The notes beneath the pieces were generated by a model. It made no database searches, was not told the origin of the DNA, and saw nothing but the letters and a program-made list of their open reading frames with translations. This document shows positions 1-6,052 of a stretch of 42,726 nt of DNA, one piece after another (position 1 is the first letter of the stretch; each line of letters starts with the position of its first letter). This DNA is from an uncultured Opitutia bacterium (lineage in GTDB: Bacteria > Verrucomicrobiota > Verrucomicrobiia > Opitutales > Opitutaceae), in NCBI GenBank assembly GCA_903873805.1, contig CAIQQB010000039.1, positions 1 through 42,726 on the forward strand, in the 5' to 3' direction. Made by a program: the position numbers and the translations under genes.

Positions 1-59
1 CCGTCGGCTTCCCGCAAAATGCGGATCTTGTCTTCGGTTGGGTATCTTTTGCCTTTCAT
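1..59 (-). CDS. IS3-family transposase OrfA, N-terminus only (runs off window)
   Basis: The ATG at 59-57 opens a frame reading MKGKRYPTEDKIRILREAD. That is the characteristic start of IS3-family OrfA proteins, which carry a helix-turn-helix (HTH_Tnp_1) that recognises the IS ends; OrfA is normally fused by frameshifting to the OrfB DDE integrase. Only 19 complete codons are inside the window, so the intactness of the element cannot be judged. The start is about 44 bp inside the inferred IS terminus, as usual for this family. Confidence 0.7.
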   Translation of the reverse strand, partial: MKGKRYPTEDKIRILREAD

Positions 60-103
60 ATCTGGGTCCTTTCGTGGCCCAGACTGTCACTCAAGGTGGC
101 TCA
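1..103 (-). mobile_element. Left end of an IS3-family insertion sequence (partial)
   Basis: On the minus strand the element appears to begin at about 103 with a terminus reading TGAGCCACCTTGAGTGACAG. This is followed by a short leader and the start of an OrfA-type transposase. The rest lies beyond the left edge of the window. The terminus is inferred from the point where the upstream coding sequence loses family similarity and from the typical IS3 layout (short terminal repeat, about 40 bp leader, orfA). The right end and target duplication cannot be seen. Confidence 0.65.
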
Positions 104-310
104 AAAAAGCGAGGTCACGTCAGGGAATGGGATGTCCTCGCGTTCGATCTGGTAGGTGACGTATTTTTCGAGGTCGTGGTTCTGAAAATATGCATCGCTT
201 TCCCGGGTGTCGAAAAGCGCGCTGGAGGAGATCCCAATGACAAAGGTGCTCAAAGCCGGAGCATGCGCACCGGGTGCGGTGATAGGAGCGGCGTAGGAAT
301 TGGCGACCAT
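101..310 (-). pseudogene. 5'-nucleotidase-like gene, truncated by the IS
   Basis: The segment with VIGISSSALFDTRESDAYF followed by LEKYVTYQIERED resembles the N-terminus of the cytosolic 5'-nucleotidase family (PF06189), which begins with a VIGISSxALF strand carrying the nucleotide-phosphatase motif. The full family is roughly 300 residues; here only about 69 codons exist. The reading frame ends in a TGA at 103-101 that coincides with the inferred IS3 terminus, so the stop is supplied by the insertion. An upstream ATG at 409 is possible, but its extra 33 residues look non-coding; I chose the ATG at 310. Family assignment is from motif memory only. Confidence 0.55.
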
Positions 311-535
311 GGCGAATTTCGTGCGGCTGAAGCGTGCTTGCTTCGCATAAAAACGCCACACTTTAAGCAGTGGCCCAGCACCCGAACCACAAAAGAACGT
401 AATTTCCACCAGGCCTCTCGGCCTCGTGCCCTTATTCGCCTTTCGGCTTTGGTCGTTGCGGCATGCGGGTGCCAGCCCGTGGGAAATGTAGGATCGCGGT
501 GTGGTTCGGGTGAATAGGTTCCGTGGGGAAATGGC

Positions 536-1414
536 TCAGAGCACCTCCAGCGCGACCAGGTCCTGAAACTCCTCCAGCAGCTCCGGATACCGGGTGCCGA
601 GGAATTTCTTGATCTTCGGGTTCTCGCAGAGGCGCTTCACATGGCGCTGGATCGAGTTCAGGTGCAGGGAATTTTCCCCGAAGCGGTCCTGCGAGAGCCG
701 GTAGTCCCGCTCCAGCGTCTCCATCTCCTGCTTCATCCGGGCCAGCTCCTCCTCCGAGATGCCCTTGCCGACACCCGGCTTCGCCGCATCCACCAGCTGG
801 TCGGCCGGCGTGCCCACCACCAGCGCTTCGACGTAGGCCCGCGTGTAATTGTTCCCGCTCACCATGAGCTGCGCCATGTCCACCTGCCGGATCGCCTTAA
901 CCTTTTTCAGCAACCGCAGCGCCGGGCCGGTGATTGCCTTGTCCTTGAGCAAATCCACCGCCTCGGGATGGATGCCGTCCAGCAGGTTCAGGCCCCGCTT
1001 GACGGTCTTCGGCTCACTGCCCAGCGCCCTCGCGATTTGCTCGGGAGTCACGCCCTTCGTGAGCGCCCGCTGAACCATCGCGTGCTCCTGGATGATGGAC
1101 AGGTTGTTAGTCTTGTCGTTGTAGGTGAACGCGTCCTCCTCCGTCGCCACGAGGCACAACACCTCTTTCACGCCCAGCTCCCGCAGCACCACCAGCCGGA
1201 GATGGCCGTCGAGCAGCAGGTATTTTCCGGGTGCCCCGCGCTGGGGATAGACGACCACTGGCTCGATGACGCCGACCTCCTTGATCGAGGCCCGGACGGC
1301 GTTGAGCTTCCCCCAGTCATTGTCGCCGGGCTTCAGCTGCCGGATGGGCAGGATGGCGTCGAGCGGCACCATGCGCCCCTCGGACTCAAAGACGCTGCGG
1401 ACCTTGGTGCTCAT
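536..1414 (-). CDS. ParB-like protein with RepB C-terminal domain
   Basis: A 292-residue protein. Residues about 15-100 form a ParB N-terminal (ParB/Srx-type nuclease or CTPase) fold with the signature LLLDGHLRL near residue 70, corresponding to the GxRR/GHxR box. Residues about 120-165 contain a helix-turn-helix (TPEQIARALGSEPKTVKRGL). The C-terminal half resembles the plasmid partition RepB domain (PF07506). It is the last gene of a minus-strand cassette and overlaps the preceding ParB-like gene by 4 bp (ATGA), implying translational coupling. Partition proteins normally work with a ParA ATPase, and none is present. It may instead bind the element's own DNA to assist or control the recombinase; that role is inferred. 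Confidence 0.8.
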   Translation of the reverse strand: MSTKVRSVFESEGRMVPLDAILPIRQLKPGDNDWGKLNAVRASIKEVGVIEPVVVYPQRGAPGKYLLLDGHLRLVVLRELGVKEVLCLVATEEDAFTYNDKTNNLSIIQEHAMVQRALTKGVTPEQIARALGSEPKTVKRGLNLLDGIHPEAVDLLKDKAITGPALRLLKKVKAIRQVDMAQLMVSGNNYTRAYVEALVVGTPADQLVDAAKPGVGKGISEEELARMKQEMETLERDYRLSQDRFGENSLHLNSIQRHVKRLCENPKIKKFLGTRYPELLEEFQDLVALEVL

Positions 1415-2304
1415 GCGGATTCCTTGGCCCTTTCCGCCAGAAACTTGGGCATGGTGTGCAGTCCCTCGGCCCGGAGCAGGTTGCCGAAATCCTCGTCGGC
1501 CATGAGCACATTGAACGCCGCCGCCAGCGACAGGAGCCGCGCTTCACACACCTTGGCCTTCTTGACCATGAGCTTCTGGCGCTGGGTTTCCTGCTTGTAG
1601 GCGTGGATCAGGCTCTCCGCCGTCGTGCAGCGGGGGCTGCGCCCGTGACCGTGGCGCAGGCTGTAGTCCTTGCCAAAGTGGCGGCGCATTTCGACGATGC
1701 GCTTGAACGCCGACAGCGTCCGCTGCTTCAGCTCCTTGTGTTCGTAGGCCTCCATCAGCACGTGTTGCGACGCCTCGTCCGACAGCCCGGAAATCTTCGC
1801 GGCCACCGCCACGGGGATGCGCCCGTGCAGCACCGCCTCCAGCAGCCGGTCCTCGCCGTTTTTGAGCAGGCCGAGGATGATTTTCACATAGTTCTCGGAC
1901 AGCCCGGTCACGCGCGCAATCTCCCGACGGTCCTGCCCCTGATCCTTCATCCATTGGATCATCTGGATTTGGTCAATGGCCCGCACCCGGCGGCGGGCGA
2001 CGTTCTCGATCAGGCTGGCCAGCAGGCTGTCGGTCTTGGAATAACCGCGCACAAACGCGGGAATCTCGTTTTGCCCGAGCGCAATGAAGGCTTCCAGCCG
2101 GCCTTGGCCGCACACGAGGTCAAACGTTTCCTCGCCATCCGGTCCGGCCTTCCCGGCCGTCACGGTGATGGGTTTCTTCAGGCCGACGGCGGCGATGTTC
2201 TCCACGATCCGCTGGTATTTTTTCTGATCCCGCACGCGCGGGTTCAGGACGCTGATGCACGCCACCGGGATCAGCCGGATCTTGGTTTCGTCGGGCGTTT
2301 TCAT
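1411..2304 (-). CDS. ParB N-terminal-domain protein, partner of the recombinase
   Basis: A 297-residue protein with a ParB-type N-terminal domain (residues about 8-100: LNPRVRD start, CGQGRLEAFIALG box, then LIENVARRR). A helix-turn-helix follows at about 115-145 (RREIARVTGLSENYVKIIL). The C-terminal third is basic and helical, with a short His/Arg stretch (RHGHGRSPR), and has no family I recognise. It is sandwiched between the serine recombinase and the RepB-like gene with 4-bp overlaps on both sides, so the three proteins are probably made in fixed ratio. It is a distant paralog of its downstream neighbour: both share the domain order but little sequence. DNA binding is well supported; a partition function is not shown. 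Confidence 0.8.
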   Translation of the reverse strand: MKTPDETKIRLIPVACISVLNPRVRDQKKYQRIVENIAAVGLKKPITVTAGKAGPDGEETFDLVCGQGRLEAFIALGQNEIPAFVRGYSKTDSLLASLIENVARRRVRAIDQIQMIQWMKDQGQDRREIARVTGLSENYVKIILGLLKNGEDRLLEAVLHGRIPVAVAAKISGLSDEASQHVLMEAYEHKELKQRTLSAFKRIVEMRRHFGKDYSLRHGHGRSPRCTTAESLIHAYKQETQRQKLMVKKAKVCEARLLSLAAAFNVLMADEDFGNLLRAEGLHTMPKFLAERAKESA

Positions 2305-3971
2305 CCGGCGTCCTCCACCCTGATCCGCTGGGCCAGCTCGAAGAAAAACTCGAGGTTGTCGAACCGATACGCGTCCAGCATCGCGTGGTTGTTCTCGGAC
2401 AGCCGGAGCCTCGCGCCCGTCAGGTCAATCGCCGGCAGCAGGTAGAAGTCCTTGATCGCCTCGTTCGTCTCGTCCATGCGGACGGCAATGGTCAGGTCGG
2501 GCCGCAGGCCTTCCTCGAAGCGCAGCAGCCAGCGGCTGCGACCGGTCTCCGCCTTGAGGCAGCGCGACAGCACGACCGAGACGGTCAGCTCGTCGTCGAG
2601 CACCAGCAGCTCCGTCTCCTTGTCGCGCGCAACCTTCACTTCCATCTCTTTCAGCTTCGTGATCACCTCCTGCACCATCTCCGGGTGCCGGCCCCGCAGG
2701 TAGCGGTTGATGGCCAGAAACGCATAATCCGTGCGCGGCGTGTAGCCGATGAGTTGGTAGGCGCGCACGAGGCTGCCAAACCGGTGTCGGAACACCGCGC
2801 TCGACGGCATCTCCTCCTCCTCGTCAATCAGCAGCCCCGACACCCGGCCATGCTGCGACCACAGCGCCTTCAGCCCCTGGAGCATCTCCTCGTTGGTGAA
2901 CCGGCGGCCCCGTGCCATGATGATGTCCTGCGCGCGGGCAAAGAGCGCCGGCTCCACGATGGACGCAAACGCCCCGTCGGACCTGATCCACATCTCCGGC
3001 GGGTTCTCGACGTGCTTGCGCTTCAATTTGAACGACGTCCGGTGATAGACGTTGTTGCCGATGTATTTTTCGTTCGTGAGGATTTGGTGGACGGTGCTGC
3101 GCGACCACGCCCGGCCCAGGTCGGTCAAAATCTTGCGCCCGTTCAGCAGGTTGGCGATTTCCCGCTCGGCCTTGCCGCCGTCGAGAAACAGGGTGTAAAT
3201 CTCCCGCACGACCGCCTGCTCCTCCTCCGGCCCCGGCACATACACCACCCGGTCGGTCTGAAGGCTCTTTTGCTCGCCGAGCTTGAGGGTGCCCTTCGGT
3301 TTGCCGGCCTGGTCAATCAGCATCCGCCGCAGCCCGAACCCGGCCGACCCGCCCTGCTTGAAGCCCATCTGGATCAGGCGGCACGCCCCTTGGAACACTT
3401 TCGACGAGAGTTCCCGGCTGTATTCGCCGGCCATGGAGCGTTTCACGCTCTTGATGATGTTCGAGGTCGGGCTGCCGTCGTTCTCGAACTGCTCCGCGCA
3501 ATAATGCACCGTGATGCCCGCGCGCTTGCAGATGTATTCATAGTAGCCGCTCTCGTCCGCGTCCTGAAACCGCCCCCAGCGGCTCACATCGTAGGCGAGG
3601 ATGCATTTGAACGGAGCCTTGCCGGCTTCGACGGTGGCGATCATGCGCTGGAGGCTATCCCGTCCCTTGACGCTGAGCCCGCTTTTGCCGGCGTCGGTGA
3701 AGACCTCGATGATGGCCATGCCCCGCCGCGCCGCGTATTCCTTGATGCGGTCGAGCTGGTTCTCGGTGGAATATTGCTGGTGCTCCGTGGACATCCGCAC
3801 GTAGGCGGCGGCCGGGGTCGGGCCGTCGCCGGGTGCGGCGGCGGTGGGCAGATGGGGCGCGGAGGGAGGGGGCAGGGATGAAGAGAGCACGGTATTCTTG
3901 TACACATAGGCGGCGACCGGAGTTGGGCCACCGGCGGGTGCGGTGGTGGGCGGATGGGGCCTGGGTTTCAT
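2301..3971 (-). CDS. Large serine recombinase with unusual C-terminus
   Basis: A 556-residue site-specific recombinase. The resolvase domain spans residues about 54-200, with the catalytic serine in AAYVRMSTEHQQ and the DVSRWGR arginine motif. The recombinase DNA-binding domain (PF07508-like) follows at about 200-340. The usual cysteine zinc ribbon is absent; instead residues about 360-420 carry a FGSLVRAYQLIGYTP-type repeat and the rest is unrecognised. The N-terminus is odd: residues about 8-27 are a degenerate copy of residues 43-63, with YKNT in place of the catalytic RMST, so the first copy cannot be active. The ATG at 3971 is 42 bp after the upstream gene. It would cut and join DNA at att-like sites, which are not identified. 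Confidence 0.88.
   Translation of the reverse strand: MKPRPHPPTTAPAGGPTPVAAYVYKNTVLSSSLPPPSAPHLPTAAAPGDGPTPAAAYVRMSTEHQQYSTENQLDRIKEYAARRGMAIIEVFTDAGKSGLSVKGRDSLQRMIATVEAGKAPFKCILAYDVSRWGRFQDADESGYYEYICKRAGITVHYCAEQFENDGSPTSNIIKSVKRSMAGEYSRELSSKVFQGACRLIQMGFKQGGSAGFGLRRMLIDQAGKPKGTLKLGEQKSLQTDRVVYVPGPEEEQAVVREIYTLFLDGGKAEREIANLLNGRKILTDLGRAWSRSTVHQILTNEKYIGNNVYHRTSFKLKRKHVENPPEMWIRSDGAFASIVEPALFARAQDIIMARGRRFTNEEMLQGLKALWSQHGRVSGLLIDEEEEMPSSAVFRHRFGSLVRAYQLIGYTPRTDYAFLAINRYLRGRHPEMVQEVITKLKEMEVKVARDKETELLVLDDELTVSVVLSRCLKAETGRSRWLLRFEEGLRPDLTIAVRMDETNEAIKDFYLLPAIDLTGARLRLSENNHAMLDAYRFDNLEFFFELAQRIRVEDAG
3798..3959. repeat. In-frame direct duplication in the recombinase 5' end
   Basis: Roughly 60 bp at 3798-3857 recurs at 3903-3959 with about 80% identity and an in-frame offset close to 105 bp. 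Both copies encode P-T-x-A-x-G-x-x-P-T-P-x-A-A-Y-V. Only the downstream-encoded copy continues into the catalytic RMST motif. Confidence 0.8.
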
Positions 3972-4013
3972 GGGACGCGAGCTGCCGCCAACGCCACGCC
4001 GTGCGGCGCGCGG

Positions 4014-4517
4014 TCAGCGGCGGGATTCCTCTTGGATGATGCGTAAAATCTCATGCCCGCGCAGTTTGGCCCGCCGCAGTTTTCTGGCCATCGTATCTTG
4101 TAACGCAACGCCGACCCCGCCGGGAAGGCGGGCGAGCAGGTCGGTTCCTAGAGTGAAAAACGTGTCAATCGTATCTTGTAACGCAACGAACCGCATCGCG
4201 GAGAGACGGTATTGGATGAGGTGAAATTGCGGGCGTTTGGCGCGCTTGGCACGTTTGAGCCGCTGCCAGTATTTCGGCGTGACCGCGCGCCAGTGGCGGA
4301 CATGGGTGCAGTTTTCCGAGCCGGTGAAATAGGGTTTGCCCTCGTGTTCGAGTTTCCACTTTTCCAGCCATTTGGCGTGGGCCATGACGCGGCTGGCTTT
4401 CACGCAGGCCAGGGCGGCGCAAAACCGGTGGAGGTCGCCCACGCGGGGATCGACGGCGAACGACTGCTCGCAGTGCGCGCAACGCCGCAAAACTGGTTTT
4501 CGCTTCTTGGCTTTCAT
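4014..4517 (-). CDS. Small Cys/His protein with paired LQD motifs, upstream of the recombinase
   Basis: The 167-residue product starts MKAKKRKPVLRRCAHCEQSF. A putative zinc-binding knuckle (CAHC, then HRFC and a further Cys) lies in residues 13-45, followed by a basic segment with YFTGSEN and HVRHWRAVTPKYW. The C-terminal half carries two copies of VALQDT(I/M) 26 residues apart and ends GHEILRI. From memory, similar proteins with a Cys knuckle, a 'R.WR..P.YW' segment and two LQD motifs occur next to recombinase/ParB cassettes in Planctomycetes and Verrucomicrobiota, but no function is known to me. I chose the ATG at 4517 because the 39 codons upstream look non-coding. It probably heads the recombinase operon, 42 bp before it. 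Confidence 0.7.
   Translation of the reverse strand: MKAKKRKPVLRRCAHCEQSFAVDPRVGDLHRFCAALACVKASRVMAHAKWLEKWKLEHEGKPYFTGSENCTHVRHWRAVTPKYWQRLKRAKRAKRPQFHLIQYRLSAMRFVALQDTIDTFFTLGTDLLARLPGGVGVALQDTMARKLRRAKLRGHEILRIIQEESRR
4090..4188. repeat. Pair of identical 21-bp direct repeats inside the LQD gene
   Basis: The same 21 bases occur at 4090-4110 and 4168-4188, 78 bp (26 codons) apart and in frame. They encode the two VALQDT motifs of the Cys/His protein. Confidence 0.9.
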
Positions 4518-4640
4518 CGCCCACGAAGCATGGAGCCCGCCCAGCCAGAGCGAGGCGACGATCACCTGATCAACGTCAATGTCGCGGTCGGCACCTCGCT
4601 CGCCGAGCTGCGGCCAGCCGACAGTCCGTCTCACGCCCGC

Positions 4641-4745
4641 TCAGTCGCCGTCAAACGGAGGCGACCACGGGCCGGTGAAGACCCATTTGACGAACAGGCC
4701 CACGACCAATCCGATCAGCGCGAAAAGCAACAGCCCCGTGATCAT
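4641..4745 (-). CDS. Possible 34-residue single-pass membrane peptide
   Basis: A short minus-strand frame starting at ATG 4745 encodes 34 residues: MITGLLLFALIGLVVGLFVK, then WVFTG, then a proline/aspartate-rich tail ending DGD. Residues 3-23 would form one transmembrane helix with a short charged tail. It lies upstream of the Cys/His protein gene in the same direction, just downstream of the iteron cluster, so it could be the first gene of the cassette. No strong ribosome-binding site is visible and I recognise no family. It may be a small membrane protein or a chance frame. Confidence 0.35.
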   Translation of the reverse strand: MITGLLLFALIGLVVGLFVKWVFTGPWSPPFDGD

Positions 4746-4798
4746 GCCTGCACGATGCCCCGGCCTTCCGGCCAGCTCAAGCCAACATGCTCAATCCA

Positions 4799-4842
4799 TG
4801 CATACGCCCTGCACGGGCCTTGCACGCCCCCTGCATACCCCC
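4799..4842. repeat. Four 11-bp tandem iterons (TGCAYRC-type)
   Basis: TGCA recurs at 4799, 4810, 4821 and 4832, exactly 11 bp apart, each followed by a C-rich stretch (units TGCATACGCCC, TGCACGGGCCT, TGCACGCCCCC, TGCATACCCCC). A degenerate TGCT lies in phase at 4788. Helical phasing suggests a protein-binding array upstream of the recombinase/ParB cassette. Confidence 0.75.
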
Positions 4843-4870
4843 TTGCCGATGTCCCCCGCCCGCTGATGGT

Positions 4871-4903
4871 TTAACCCCGGCTTAAGCCCCCCTTAAGCCC
4901 TCG
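4871..4903. repeat. Three 11-bp tandem iterons (TTAA-type)
   Basis: TTAA recurs at 4871, 4882 and 4893, exactly 11 bp apart, each followed by a C-rich tail (TTAACCCCGGC, TTAAGCCCCCC, TTAAGCCCTCG). The set lies about 30 bp beyond the TGCA array and has the same 11-bp period. Confidence 0.7.
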
Positions 4904-4939
4904 CCAACCGACCTCATTTTCCCTCTGCTTTTACCGCCG

Positions 4940-4978
4940 ACTCCCAAACCCATGCAATTCACTCCCAAACCTGGTGCA
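4940..4978. repeat. Direct repeat ACTCCCAAACC, with a TGCA after each copy
   Basis: ACTCCCAAACC is found at 4940-4950 and 4961-4971. A TGCA follows each (4953 and 4975, 22 bp apart). This extends the phased-repeat cluster. No gene is seen from 4746 to 5319; the stretch holds the iterons, a small hairpin at 5058-5072 and a decayed CACGGAG/CACAGAG-type repeat at about 5120-5270. Confidence 0.6.
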
Positions 4979-5057
4979 GTTTAGCCGTGGAGGATGTCCC
5001 TGCTACGCGGTTGAGGTCGGAGGGGGGCGAGGGCGCCCCGGCCTCATGGCCGGAAGC

Positions 5058-5072
5058 CAGGTCAGCGACCTG
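5058..5072. repeat. Triloop hairpin CAGGTC-agc-GACCTG
   Basis: A perfect 6-bp stem with a 3-nt loop. Its word GTC(agc)GAC matches the core of the hairpin at 5961-5979, placing it in the dispersed hairpin family of this window. Confidence 0.6.
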
Positions 5073-5119
5073 ACTTGCTGATAATCGGAATCGGCCGATC
5101 CCTTTTCCTAAAAACCCCA

Positions 5120-5275
5120 GCAGGATGACACGGAGTGCACTGAGGGCGGACCCAGAGTTCACGGAGCAAACCACTCAGACAATCCCTAGTGGCTGCAATC
5201 ATCGTACCAGGCGGGTGACAGGATGATCTTCCCGCCGTTCGATGTATTTCTCTGTGACCTCAGCTTTTACTTCTG
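5120..5275. repeat. Decayed CACGGAG/CACAGAG dispersed repeat
   Basis: The left part (ACACGGAGTGCACTGAGG, about 5129-5146, with TTCACGGAG nearby) and the right part (TCTCTGTGACCTCAG and TTCTGTGCCCTCT, about 5250-5285) form diverged inverted arms. They are of the type also seen between the two metH genes. Such repeats are common in Verrucomicrobiota intergenic DNA. Confidence 0.5.
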
Positions 5276-5319
5276 TGCCCTCTATGACCAACTGCTGAAT
5301 CTAGGCTTATCGATCCGAT

Positions 5320-5760
5320 TCAAGCGCCGACCTGGTTGAATTCCCAGTCCAGCACTTCGGGACGATCCCAGCTGGCCTCGAGGAAAGTGGTCGCTTCGTC
5401 GGGCAACGTCCCGGTTCTTTCCGGAGCGGCAGCAGCGGACGGGCGGCGTTCGGAGTGCAACAACCTGACGGAGCAGCCCTCGATCTTTTCCAGGGCCGGC
5501 ACCAGGATGAGGTTGGCCTCGGCGCAGAGACCGATCCGGATGCCGTCGGCATAGTACGAGTCGTTGACGAATTGTCCGATCGTGAGGGACGGATCGAAGT
5601 TGAAGGACTCAATCCCGGACCACTCGGCACGGTGGTCGACCAGGGTTTCGACGATCTTCTGTCCGTCGGGATAGCGCTGCTTTCGGATCTGCTCAAGGAC
5701 GCGGGCCTGGACCTCGGTGATGTCATGCTCCGAATAGAATCTGAGTATGAGGGGATCCAT
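5320..5760 (-). CDS. Hypothetical protein, 146 residues
   Basis: An acidic, apparently soluble protein starting MDPLILRFYSEHDITEVQAR. It has no signal peptide and no membrane segment. The ATG at 5760 is preferred over a longer frame because the upstream 50 codons are arginine-rich and look non-coding. I do not recognise a family. The composition (regular helices, FNFDPSLTIGQFVND, a central ILVPALEKIEG strand) suggests a real folded protein. It stands alone: the nearest same-strand gene is the GH3 glycosidase about 290 bp upstream, separated by hairpin repeats. No clear ribosome-binding site is present. Confidence 0.6.
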   Translation of the reverse strand: MDPLILRFYSEHDITEVQARVLEQIRKQRYPDGQKIVETLVDHRAEWSGIESFNFDPSLTIGQFVNDSYYADGIRIGLCAEANLILVPALEKIEGCSVRLLHSERRPSAAAAPERTGTLPDEATTFLEASWDRPEVLDWEFNQVGA

Positions 5761-5852
5761 GGTGGTGATGGGGTGGATACGCTGTTCCCTTGCGCCCGCC
5801 CAGCGCCCGTGTCGACCGTGAAGGGCCGGGCGAAGACAGCTATAAGCGACGC

Positions 5853-5862
5853 TTACCGGTAA
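5853..5862. other. Perfect 10-bp palindrome upstream of the 146-residue gene
   Basis: TTACCGGTAA lies about 95 bp upstream of the start at 5760, within a locally AT-richer stretch. It is a possible operator. The 5761-6051 interval otherwise holds only the hairpins at 5961 and 6030. Confidence 0.3.
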
Positions 5863-5960
5863 AGGTCTTAAATGACAATATATGACCAGTAGGCGGATGG
5901 AAGCGCCCAAGCGGACAGCCCGACCGCTGCGGTATGCTTCGGTCAGATAGCGAGCTGTAG

Positions 5961-5983
5961 CCGGGGTCGCTGACCCCGGTTTT
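5961..5983. repeat. Triloop hairpin CCGGGGTC-gct-GACCCCGG followed by T-run
   Basis: An 8-bp perfect GC stem with a 3-nt loop, followed by TTTT on the plus strand. It resembles a terminator, but no plus-strand gene precedes it. It more likely belongs to the dispersed hairpin family. Confidence 0.6.
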
Positions 5984-6029
5984 CATGCTGTTAGTCTCGG
6001 ACTCCCCGACGGGGTATATGATTGGGCGA

Positions 6030-6052
6030 AGGCTCGACGCAAGGTCGAGCCT
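6030..6052. repeat. Hairpin AGGCTCGAC/GTCGAGCCT overlapping the GH3 stop codon
   Basis: A 9-bp perfect stem with loop GCAAG. The same core (GGCTCGAC...GTCGAGCC) recurs at 28611-28631. The stop codon of the GH3 gene (TAA, 6054-6052) overlaps its right arm, so the repeat may also act as its transcription terminator. Confidence 0.7.

Noticed and set aside
38..517. 159-residue plus-strand frame at the left edge
   Set aside because: It runs across the IS terminus and opposite the nucleotidase remnant; no protein-like features.
4959..5174. 71-residue minus-strand frame in the iteron/repeat region
   Set aside because: It covers a decayed dispersed repeat and a hairpin; composition is not protein-like.
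5961..5983. Rho-independent terminator on the plus strand
   Set aside because: A hairpin plus TTTT is present, but no plus-strand gene precedes it; it is better explained as a member of the hairpin family.
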